This document shows, piece by piece, positions 1-9,164 of a stretch of 21,487 bases of DNA. A program made the translations under genes and the position numbers. Under the pieces are notes generated by a model. The model saw only the letters and a list, made by a program, of their open reading frames with translations, had not been told where the DNA came from and searched no databases. Position 1 is the stretch's first letter. The number at the start of each line of letters is the position of its first letter. Source of the stretch: Larix sibirica (Eukaryota > Streptophyta > Pinopsida > Pinales > Pinaceae); the NCBI GenBank assembly GCA_004151065.3, contig NWUY0300060898.1:1-21487 (forward strand), read 5' to 3'.

Positions 1-293
1 TTGATGCAAAGGACAATCACAAAGGAGTTAATTCTAACAGCTCAAATGTTTTAACAGTGGGAACTGTGGCTATTGACACAAGAGGAATTAATTATGACAG
101 CCCAGGTGTTTTAACTGTGGGCACTATCCCAATAGATACCAGAATTAATTGTGATGCCCCAAATGTTTTGACTATAGGTACCATGCTTATTGATACAAAT
201 GGAGTTAAATTTGACATGCCAAGTAACTTAACAGTGGGCACTATTGCTATTGATCCTAAAGATATTCATACTGCAGGTTCTGTCCCCACTTAG
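1..293 (+). CDS. 3' terminal coding segment of an unrecognised host protein with C-terminal tandem repeats
   Basis: The frame is open from the left edge (first full codon at base 3) to a TAG at 291-293, giving 96 codons, so this is the C-terminal end of a longer protein or its last exon. Most of it is four copies of a 19-20 residue unit with the core LTVGTIxID, followed by a short tail ending GSVPT. The units differ at many positions yet keep the frame, and the one length change is exactly one codon, which suggests selection on a protein. There is no signal peptide, membrane segment or catalytic motif in the visible part. I do not recognise the family. The first methionine inside the frame (base 57) falls inside repeat 1 and is unlikely to be the start. 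No splice acceptor at the left edge can be placed with confidence. Confidence 0.6.
   Translation, partial: DAKDNHKGVNSNSSNVLTVGTVAIDTRGINYDSPGVLTVGTIPIDTRINCDAPNVLTIGTMLIDTNGVKFDMPSNLTVGTIAIDPKDIHTAGSVPT
24..260 (+). repeat. Four in-frame tandem repeats of 57-60 bp
   Basis: The units run 24-83, 84-143, 144-200 and 201-260. Each encodes a G-[IV]-[NK] start, a variable Asp/Ser/Pro patch, then [VN]-L-T-[VI]-G-T and an I-D-[TP]-[RNK] end. Unit 3 is 57 bp because it lacks the leading Gly codon; the others are 60 bp. The third codon positions have diverged, so the expansion is not recent. Confidence 0.85.
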
Positions 294-2195
294 TGATGAT
301 AGGAAGATATTGTCATTTTGACCTCCTAATGTGGGCTCTGGAGGAATCCCAAGTCAGTGCTGTTGGCCATGTGCTAGGGCTCAGATTAACATATGTGGGT
401 GAACCGTCTATTCGCATTGAGCTGAGTGTAACATAGCCATCTGCTAAGGTTTCAGATACTGGTAAAAAGAAAGCTCAACAAGAGGTGTTTTTAGCAATTT
501 CTGTAACTGTAGTTGTATTGAGTCTTCGACATTTCTTTTCTGTGTTCTAGGTTTGGTATTCGTTTTTTCTATGTCAGGATACATTGTCAATTCATTTGTC
601 AAATTATTGGGAGCAACCATCCCCTTGTTCTGCCAGATAGTTAATATTTGTCCAGAGGGTTCTCAATTGTTGGCTGATGTGTTTGCCATGTGCTGGTAAT
701 TCCATGGTAGCCTGACTTTATGGCTGGGAAGCGATATTGGTTCTTGATTGTCTGCTTTGACCATGATAATTGTAACAAATTTCAGAAATAGTAGTTTCTC
801 GCAGAGAGGAGTCAATTTAGGTCTGGATTATGGTGCCAGATTATGTTGGAAAGTTGGAAACACATCCTTGTAAAAAAAGCTTACTGGCAAATTCTAGAGG
901 CTATACAATGTCACCACCAGGTGTTCTCTATATATTTAGTTTCCCAAGCAGAGTTATTTCATGAAAGTCTTATTTGAGCTTTGTTTTTCCTCGTGGATTA
1001 TGTAATTATTTGGAACTTTAGTATCTGGAGCAACGGCGTAAAGTTATGTAATTATTGTTAAGGCAGATGTGTACAACTGATTTCAGCATATTCGGGGTTG
1101 TGCCATTTTAAAGAATGTGGAAGGACCAGAGGTTGGACTTCATATATGCGATTTTGTTTTAAATTTTTTGTTTTCAGTGAGTGATGAAGTGTCTAGTATT
1201 ACATGTTGCATTTATTCTGTATTAATTTGCAGAATGGATCTTAGAGCCCTTTTACAGATTTTGAAGGGAATGCTTTATCGTGGTGTATTCTACGGATGAG
1301 TTGTACTCCAATGTCTGGTTGAGGGAAGTGTGGTGGCACAACGTTCTATTTCTATGTAAAACATAATATGAATCCTGTTGCAGCATGTTGTTAAACAGTT
1401 AGTTTGGCAAGGCCACAACACTGTTTTTGGCCAAAGGAGAGACATTAAAATCTTCTATGACTAGGGTCTTTCTTTTTCTTAAGCGCTGATGGGAATTTTA
1501 GTTCTATTATTTTTACCTTTTTGGTTCATTACAGGGATTGCGATGTAAGACCATATATCATCTGAATCCTGATATAGCTAAAGGTGCAGATAAGTTGATA
1601 TATTTTATTGGAGGGATATCTGTTAAAAAAGATCCTATATATGCATTATTCTATTATATCTTGATGAGAATTGCATTTATGTGGACTATGTAGATGACTT
1701 AGGCTAAATGGTTACTGCTTATTTTGACTAAGTTTTTAGTGTCGAAAGGTGGTATTAATCAATTCATGACCTAAACCGTTGAGGTGAGGATTTGACCTCT
1801 CCTCTATAGATGAACTAATATGAAAAAGATGCAGTTTTACCCAGAATTTACTCTAGCTATACTTAAATTTGGCTTTTCCATTATTTTCAGAATCTGATAT
1901 CTAGACTGTGAAATATGTTCCCAGCATATTTGTTCTGTAGTCAAGTCTCAAAGTGCCCCCTCGTCATATTCTTCTGCTGCTCGATGATCCGATTTATACA
2001 GAGGGCTTAATCTTTTTGACGACGACTGGATTACAGCAACTATTGGCATCTAGGGAAATATTGTTTCATCTTTTTCTTGGTATGATTGTATGCCAACCAT
2101 GCTATTATTTGTGATTTTTTTGTTAAAACAATTCATTAATTGGTAATTTGTAAGAATTGCATGCAACCAAGAAATAGTTTGTCCAGTGGGGGGGT
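294..2195. other. Non-coding: presumed 3' UTR and downstream intergenic DNA
   Basis: Every frame is broken by frequent stops and I recognise no protein, RNA gene or transposon here. The first few hundred bases presumably include the 3' UTR of the gene ending at 293. Pyrimidine tracts followed by CAG or TAG occur (near 1180, 1230 and 1535), so a spliced UTR is possible but cannot be shown from the sequence alone. Two runs of G (about 2188-2194 and 2214-2222) mark the entry into the duplication that follows. Confidence 0.5.
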
Positions 2196-2751
2196 TGGTA
2201 CAGTCCGTTCCATGGGGGGGGGAGTTGGTACAGTCCGTTCCTCTTAAATGTACAACCCAGTTTGAGTTAGCCAACTACTGACCTTGGAACCATAATGTTA
2301 TGGCCTGGTCCACGTCCTGGTGGGCTGTTTCCTTTATTGAAAATGTTTTGGAAACCAGTGAGCAGTCCACTTGGAATTATTTTGGAAACCACAACACTAT
2401 GGAATTATCAGCAGGGATGTTTTCAGATGTAATCATCTGCTGAAGTTCTGTATAACTATTTCTGAGCACTGGTAAAGTTTCTAGGCAAAACACACACACA
2501 CACACACACATTAAATATATGTTCTTTTTCTTTTTTAATCTATGGCAGGTAGGTCTCACACAGCCCTGACCAAAAAACCCAGAAAAAGAAAATTAGTTCA
2601 TGTACTTATTTATCTGCATACTATAGTATATATGCATATACATAAATGCATAGTACATATATATGTATTTATATTCTATAAATATTGTTACGACTTCATA
2701 TGTATAAATATAATAGTATTATGTGCAAAATATTTATATTTAAATATTTTG
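2196..2751. repeat. Tandem duplication, copy 1 (full length)
   Basis: The block 2227-2480 matches 2776-3029 at a constant offset of 549 bp with 10 mismatches in 254 bases (about 96 percent identity) and no gaps. The homology continues upstream through a small GGTACAGTCCGTTCC motif that appears twice in each copy (2197 and 2227 here). Copy 1 also carries 2481-2704, which holds a (CA)10 tract and AT-rich sequence and has no counterpart in copy 2. After that, 2705-2745 matches 3029-3069. Confidence 0.85.
2491..2510. repeat. (CA)10 microsatellite
   Basis: Perfect CA dinucleotide repeat inside the segment that is missing from the second duplication copy. It is a likely length-polymorphic site. 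Confidence 0.95.
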
Positions 2752-3070
2752 TTTACAGTCCGTTCCAAGGGTGGGGGTACAGTCTGTTCCTCTTAAATGT
2801 ACAACCCAGTCTGAGTTAGCCAACTACTGACCTTGGAAACATAATGCTATGGCCTGGTCCACGTCCTGGTGGGCTGTTTCCTTTACTGAAAATGTTTTGG
2901 AAACCAGTGAGCAGTCCACTTGGAATTATTTTGGAAACCAAAATCCTATGGAATTGTCAGCAGGGATGTTTTCAGACGTAATCATCTGCTGAAGTTCTGT
3001 ATAACTATTTCTGAGCACTGGTAAAGTTTAAATATAATAGTATTATATGCAAAATATTTATATTTAAATA
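2752..3070. repeat. Tandem duplication, copy 2 (lacks 224 bp)
   Basis: Second copy of the unit at 2196-2751. The junction at 3029 joins the equivalent of base 2480 directly to the equivalent of 2705, so 224 bp present in copy 1 is absent. There is only 1 base of microhomology and no target-site duplication. A deletion in copy 2 therefore fits better than a transposon insertion in copy 1. No coding potential is shared by the two copies. Confidence 0.85.
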
Positions 3071-3349
3071 ATGTATTTGTGCACATATGGAGACAGAGAA
3101 AGATGTTTCACTGTACCGTACAATTTTAAAGTGTCATTTCAGAAGCTTGAGATATTTCCAATTTTCAGGTAATGTAGCTCAGAAACTATGCAGATCACGC
3201 AACCCAGAATGAGACCAGGACATCTTGCACTGCAGCGCATTTTATACCATTGCCAGGGTATAATTGAGGTCATTGAGCAGTTGGCACCTGGATGGTGTAA
3301 TTGCTTGTTCGTGCTCCCTGCTTTTACAGGTCTGGAACAACTAAGAGAC

Positions 3350-3409
3350 AAGCCATGTACTTGCCAATGGGGAACTCTCAAGCCATGTACTTGCCAATGG
3401 GGAACACTC
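3350..3409. repeat. 30-bp tandem repeat, 2 copies
   Basis: A 30-bp unit starting AAGCCATGTACTTGCC occurs at 3350 and again at 3380, nearly identical, differing only at the end (GGAACTCTC against GGAACACTC). The high identity suggests a recent duplication. Confidence 0.9.
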
Positions 3410-3440
3410 TTAAAGCTCGATACAATAGGGTATCAACAAG

Positions 3441-3630
3441 CAAGGCCTCTTTACAATCTTCTGCCACTTGATTCTCTGGTGAACAGGGTGTGATCTATTT
3501 GGTAGAGTAAGAGCAGTTGTTGGCTTCCAAGGCCTCATTAAATTCTTCTGCCCCTAGATGATTCTCCGGTGAACAGGGTGTGATCTATTTGCTAAAATAA
3601 AAGGAGTCGTTGGCTTCCAAGGCAGCATTA
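3441..3630. repeat. 87-90 bp tandem repeat, about 2.1 copies
   Basis: Units begin with CAAGGCCTC at 3441 and 3528, and a third partial unit begins CAAGGCAGC at 3618. The shared interior contains GGTGAACAGGGTGTGATC. The copies differ by substitutions and a 3-bp length change, so they are older than the 30-bp repeat just upstream. Confidence 0.85.
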
Positions 3631-3924
3631 TTGATTCATCAGTTGGGTAAGCTGGAAAATCTCTTATTCTGTCATTGTTCTTTTCTTTTAAATTGGGAAA
3701 ATCATTTATTATTCACAAAGTTGGAACAATTATACACAGCCAATAAGAGCTTTACCCAGAGGGAGGGTTGACAGAGTCCACACACATAAAAGGTCCAATC
3801 CGAAACAAGCTGGCCGACTACAGGCCTGAGAATGGGACCAAGAGACATTACAAGAATTTCATCTATCTTGCATTTTCATTTTGTGGATGGACAATTAAGG
3901 GACATTTAACCCAATGTTTATTCT

Positions 3925-3993
3925 AACTGGAATTCCATCATGGCCTCTAAGATTCTCGTTCCAACTGGAATTCCATCATGGCCTCGAGATTCT
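3925..3993. repeat. 38-bp tandem repeat, 2 copies
   Basis: AACTGGAATTCCATCATGGC occurs at 3925 and 3963, 38 bp apart. The copies match up to GATTCT except for one indel and one nearby substitution. Confidence 0.85.
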
Positions 3994-5400
3994 GGTGTCT
4001 CAGTAACTCCGAAGTATATTGTTATATGTTGGTCTGACAGCATATCCTATCTATTCTGGAATATTCCTTTGAGTGGCTACACTGTAGAAACCCTACGAAG
4101 GGCACAAACATGTTTAGAATATTTTACTTATGAACTGGTATGATTGATCAGTTGTTCACCTTTTCATTGGCTGGATTGGCATGTTATATCTACTAAGTTC
4201 TATTTTGCAGTGACACTGCCAATTTGTGGACAATATGACATTATCCATTTTAGATTAGCACTGTAAATTTGTCGACTTCATTGGATGAAATCATGAAATG
4301 ACATTATCTGCATGTCCGCAACTCTCTAGTGTTGTTGAATGGCAGTCACTGGAAATTCCCTCTACCTCTACCGTACTCCAGGTTTGTAGTTTCAACTCTC
4401 AACTGCCTGTCCAGGGTTCAGCCTGGGATTTGATGGTGGGACTACTTCACTGCATCTTGCATGGTCATGGTGTACTGGATGCTATCAGAGAACAAGGGTG
4501 AGGCCTATAATAGTATTAAAGGTTGAGGATGTCTTATTTCTGAGCTACTACAGGTGACCATTTTTGATAAGTGCATTTTACTAGTCCATGTGCTTAGATA
4601 CAGGATTTTGCTCATGAAGTTGTGATCAACAACTCTGCTCTTTTTCTGTATGTCTTAGTAAAAATTAAAAAATGATTCCATAAGAGCTGTTTGTGGTGAG
4701 AGATATTTGTAAACTATTTGTTGATTTGGGCCTGGAGATTAACGAATGCTTGATGGGTCTACCCTAATTTCAGGTTTGACCACCGGGACTTTAGTGAGCT
4801 CATGAGTAACAAAACTCATACGGGATAAATGTTGTATCTTCAATATTTAGTATGCAAAAATGACATTTGAAATTGAAGATCTCAAAGACCCATTGCAGGC
4901 TCTCTGGGTTGGATCTCTCTCGCTCTCACTCTGCCCTTTTACATCACTCTTCCTTGTATGCTTTTGGACTTGTGCATAAGTCTGGAAATTCTGTTATTCT
5001 TTTTTTTGTATCAGTTACCAGATGCATGGTTGCATCGTGAAACATATATTAATTTTAGACTGTTGGGCTAAAGTGTTGCCATGAGTAATATATTATTGAA
5101 ACTTAGAACTGAAAACAGCTGAAATCTTCAAAAACTCAAATACCCATTCTCTAAGATGCCTGAACTTAAAAAATTCCACTTTATGTTAATCCAGGAGATG
5201 GCCACGTGAATCTCTTTATGAGCATGCCATTTTCCATACGTGGAGAACCATTTTATTCTTTTGACATTTTACTTCAATGCATTTTTAGTCAAATATATGA
5301 AGAGCGTACTTCTACAGTCTGAGCCAATTCCTTTGTAAAGTTTAAATTATTGCAATCCTGCATCCAAGGTTTCTAATGTTGTTCCTTTACATGTTTAGAG

Positions 5401-5536
5401 GAGGATATCATTACGCTAAATAGAATACGAATGGATGCTGCAATAGTCAGTTTGCATGGTCAACTTCTTGAGGGTACTATTATGCAATAGCCGTTTGCAT
5501 TTCTCAACTCTTGGAGGGTATCCTTATGTTGAATAG
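5401..5536. repeat. Degenerate tandem repeat of about 44-69 bp
   Basis: CAATAG(T/C)C followed by GTTTGCAT and CAACT(T)CTTGAGGGTA occurs at 5441-5484 and 5485-5529. The GAGGRTATC-type block that ends each unit also precedes them: 5401-5423 matches 5514-5536 at 18 of 23 positions, with a middle copy at 5470. The divergence indicates an old repeat. Confidence 0.7.
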
Positions 5537-7311
5537 CTAAAGAACGGATACCATAAAAAGTATTGTTAATGCATGGCAAGTTAAACCAGTTTTTACACAA
5601 CAGAGTATAAGGCTTTTCTCTCGCAGTTTCAAGTCATTTGCTGATAGAGAACAATTTGATGTTGAGCAATTATCTTATTTGTTTTCAAAATAAAAGTAAT
5701 GAATCATATAAGAATGCAGATATATATACATAATATTTTTGTTTCTATTTTCTGCTAAAGTTGGAACCGAGAAATCTATTGCTGAGTGGTAGTTTGACTA
5801 GGTCTGTACTGGATCATGTGATTACATATGATATAAGGCTTGACTAATAAGAATGAATTTAGTGATAGTGGAAATCCATTTCCGAGTAGACGATAGTTTA
5901 AAGTGAATTCATTTTTTGGATGGATTTTAAAGTAGAGGGCTTCAGTTTATACTTGTGTTGCACAACTATCCAATTATCTTAGTTTCTTAGTGGGGCTGAT
6001 GTCATATGGTAGGCCGATGATACATGATCTTCTTAAGCGCATGGTGATATTAGGTAAATAGTTATCACATGCTTTATTTTATGATTGATTAGATGTATGT
6101 CTCCGATCTTATGTACAGTCTCACGCTTTCTCTTAGGGTTTTTGCAATTTAACTTTGGGTATATGTAGAGTAGGGGAATACTTTCTCCTCGGGGCATGCA
6201 AGTGGGAGTTAATTGCCCCTTGCTATGCTCGTTCTCTCGCGAGTTCAAGTTGGGTACATAAATACAGTGATTTGGAGTATACCTTGGGTTGCTAATGACT
6301 CATGCAAATATCCTAAATGATAGTCATGGGTGTTCAAAATATGGAGTTACTTTCGAGTTCTAAGCCTTAGTGCATAATAAAAGGAAGAAGGCTAAGATTC
6401 TATGTTCTTGGTCTTTCCCAATTTTCTATCACAATTTGGTTAGGCAATCTTTGCAAAAATTGCAATTTAAGATTGATGAAATTGTTGTTTTTAAATGCAA
6501 AAATGAATTCAACACTCTCTAATACCTTTACAACTACCAAATTGAGTCCAAGACAAATTGTATTTGCTTGTACCTTAAGGTGGGGAAGTACATAAATGAA
6601 TGGAACTCCCTTTCCCCTTAAAGAGGGGAGTACATTGTGAACATGGTTAGTAGTCAACCAAAACCATCGGATACATGGTATCGGAATTCATTATCTGAAG
6701 GGGCTTGGTAGATCTATGTTAATGATCAATGAGATTAAGGGCAATACAACACAATGGTGGTGGTGACCACAGAGGCCATTGAAGAGCCAATGATGAAGTG
6801 ATGTTGATGCTATGTAGCTACTCCATGATCTACATAAAAAATCACAAATTTGTTGCATGCAGCCCTGGAGTTCCTATTCTAGGCTATATTGTCTTCAAAT
6901 ATGTCCAACAATCTGTTTATACAATGGCTTGATTGATACATTAAGCTCTCATCTTGTTGCACATTCTTTGAATACAACAAAAATCTAGATTTAAAAATTA
7001 CATTTGCAGTGGATGCTTTCCATAAGAAGATTTTCTTGGGTAATATAGCTTTAATGTGAATGTGTCCAAAGTAGTTTGTGATTCTCGCCTTTCGAACTTA
7101 CTTTGCTACATGTCTAGGTCTTGATCTCGAGATATTTCGAGTGCAAATGTAGAGTTTTCTCTAAAGCCTATTAATGTTCCAAGCACAAATTCAAATGTTG
7201 AGGTGACAGTCGCGGATAAAGTAGCGAATCCCATTGGTGTTGACCCATCAACGAAGCCAGGAGCACAACCTTGTTGATTTAGTGTTTGATTTTGACTTAG
7301 TTGATGCAATG
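5537..7311. other. Non-coding or unrecognised sequence
   Basis: No recognisable gene. A short open plus-strand frame at about 7128-7276 ends 35 bp before the LTR at 7312 and has protein-like composition (it reads ...NVEVTVADKVANPIGVDP...), but it is too short to assign. The minus-strand open stretch over the same bases is probably its shadow. The LTR's insertion site (7307-7311, CAATG) lies at the right end of this stretch. Confidence 0.4.
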
Positions 7312-8927
7312 TGTAACACCCCCGTTCATCGATCGAACATCATAGAGGGGGATATGAAAAATGAAGGGTTCAAAATTAAGCTCGAAGGCCATTTACAAAT
7401 TCATAACAAGAATAATAGTGTGTCGAAGCATAATAAACATGAAGTATAACCACAACGAAAATAGAGCTCATTCCACATACATCGATACATGCCTTTACCA
7501 ACATAATACATCACAGGCATTAACAACATTTATTGCACATCAAACAACATTTCAGATTCAAATACATAAATATTTATTTGGTAACAAGATCTAAACAACT
7601 GGTTCTGTAAGTGAATATTTCACCCAACCATAGGTGCTTTGTCTAGCATATACTATTTATCTTGAGAGCCCACCCCAAGTTGAGCTATTAGTTCACAGGG
7701 TGAAGGAAACACCTATAGGTTTCTATATCTCAACCCACAACCCATTCTGCTATCTTTGCTAAGCCAAATGCTGACATGGAGCTCTACAGTAGTGTCTATC
7801 AGCTAACATACCCTTGGCTTCACAATATCTGTCCCATACAACACCTTCCAAGCTCATGCATCCCCTTCACCAATCCGGGCCCCTCGGGCGATCCATCTTG
7901 CCAAGTGCTTCTAGTGTGTGCATAGAAAGAGTCCAACTAGTTGCATCATGCTAGGGATCTACCTGTAACTTTCATTCATGGCTTCTCAGGCACGTAAGAG
8001 TAGCAGAACTCATGAGGTCAGTCCTCGACCTTAGGGCTCACTTACAATAACTCTTAGGGCTCACTTACAACCAACCCTCTCTTTTCAGTGTATAGAGCGA
8101 GATTACAAGGTAGCGAATAGTTTGGTGTTGGGACAAGTTTATGACAACGTAGGAGGGTAGGAGTGTCCAATGCACGAGGGTAAGTTGACGAGTGTCTATG
8201 CAGTTTAATGACTTGGGCATGAGGGTGAACCAGGTGAAGGTCTTTGTGTAAACGAATTGGGCAAGTCCGCGTGTGAACGATTCTCAGGGAGTGTAAGTCT
8301 GTGCTAGGGGTCTGGGTGTAATGAAGGCGAGTCTGTGTCTACGAGGGGGATGTCTGTGTCTGTGAGGGAGCGTAATTCTCAGGAGACTCTAGGTGAGTGT
8401 TTGCATGTCATCTGAGCCACGAGCGTGTGGGTGTGAAGGTAAGCTTGGCGGCCTTGACTCTAGTGTAGGATAGAGAAGAAAGCAATTGACTCCCTTGACA
8501 TAACTTTTGATCATGGGGAATCGAACTTCTGCAACTGTCCCCTAGGAGCACCTTCATCCCCATGCTTCTTTAACTACACGAAGGGACTTCTCCCAACAAC
8601 CTCTCACATAAATTAAATGATTGGGTGAAAGCAGTAAAAGGAAATAATTGGCTCAATCAAGGCTCATGGCAATAATTTGATTGGCTCTATGGTTGACACT
8701 TGGCAATTAAGGATTCAATCCTCCATAGCTCCCCTTTCCTCTTTCCCTCTAGTGGAACCCTTTGGTGCAATCTTATACAATCGTCTTGGACCATTTATAT
8801 TATTACTCAACATAATGTTTACATAGTGTTTTGATTAGCTTGATAAACAAATTGCACAGTCCAAATAGTAAAACATTTACATAATGGATTCTATATATAT
8901 TTCAAGGGTCAAAATGGGGGTATTACA
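7312..8927 (-). mobile_element. Long Ty3/gypsy-type LTR (3' LTR of a minus-strand element)
   Basis: The segment starts TGTAACACCCCC and ends GGGGGTATTACA, a 12-bp terminal inverted repeat with one mismatch and the TG...CA ends of an LTR. TGTAACACCCC/GGGGTRTTACA ends and a length of about 1.6 kb are typical of plant gypsy elements such as the Tekay/Del group. Orientation is set by the purine-rich tract on the minus strand directly at the right end (8928-8943), which is where the polypurine tract meets a 3' LTR. On the minus strand a TATA-like AATATAAATGG lies near 8784-8794, about 135 bp inside U3. Internal short repeats include CTTAGGGCTCACTTACAA at 8030 and 8053, and GTCTGTGTCT at 8331 and 8352. 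The matching 5' LTR is not in the window. Confidence 0.8.
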
Positions 8928-8943
8928 ATCCCCTCCCCCTTGG
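8928..8943 (-). promoter_or_regulatory. Polypurine tract for plus-strand DNA priming
   Basis: On the minus strand the bases read CCAAGGGGGAGGGGAT directly before the LTR start TGTAATACC. This is the usual position and composition of a retrotransposon PPT and fixes the LTR orientation. Confidence 0.75.
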
Positions 8944-8946
8944 AAT

Positions 8947-8964
8947 AACACTGTCCTCAGTGTT
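8947..8964. repeat. Perfect 7-bp stem hairpin next to the PPT
   Basis: AACACTG-TCCT-CAGTGTT forms a 7-bp perfect stem with a 4-base loop, 4 bp from the PPT. On the minus strand it reads as the end of a degraded gypsy pol frame (...NTEDSVIP...), so it may be constrained as coding, as structure, or as both. Confidence 0.6.
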
Positions 8965-8985
8965 CGCTCAAAATTAGAACAAAAC

Positions 8986-8987
8986 NN
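8986..8987. other. Two-base N: probable assembly join
   Basis: Two Ns interrupt the sequence just inside the 3' end of the minus-strand element. Sequence to the right shows no gypsy pol on the minus strand, so the element is cut here either biologically or by misjoining of contigs. Confidence 0.7.
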
Positions 8988-9164
8988 TTAATGCTCCCTA
9001 GTATCACATGGTCCGGACAGATGGGAATAATTGAAACTTGTGTGATGGTATAGGCTCTTTTATTTGGGGTAGTAGCCTTCATCTCCATTTTTGAATTTTT
9101 CTCAATAGTGGTGTGGAAGGTTTATCTTTAAGGTTATCAGTACTGGAATGGTGGAGTTTGATGC

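Larger units (their letters stand above)
3071..5400. other. Non-coding region with several small tandem duplications
   Basis: I see no convincing gene. The longest open stretch (3188-3493, 101 codons) has no recognisable domain and spans two of the tandem repeats, so it looks fortuitous. The tandem repeats within this stretch are listed separately. Some stretches (3780-4140 and 4300-4500) have mixed composition like old transcribed or UTR-like sequence, but nothing can be assigned. Confidence 0.5.

Noticed and set aside
2377-2796. Open frames rich in Cys-Val or Ile-Tyr on either strand
   Set aside because: They are translations of the CA microsatellite and AT-rich DNA.
3188-3493. 101-codon open frame with a repeated KPCTCQWGTL peptide
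   Set aside because: The peptide repeat is just the 30-bp DNA duplication, which happens to be a multiple of three. There is no domain, and the opposite strand is also open.
3441-3630. Regularly spaced repeats resembling an array
   Set aside because: About 2.1 tandem copies with no distinct spacers; a simple tandem duplication, and the context is a plant nuclear genome, so not CRISPR.
7106-7309. 67-codon minus-strand frame next to the LTR
   Set aside because: No recognisable motif, and the plus strand is open over the same bases; neither can be called a gene.
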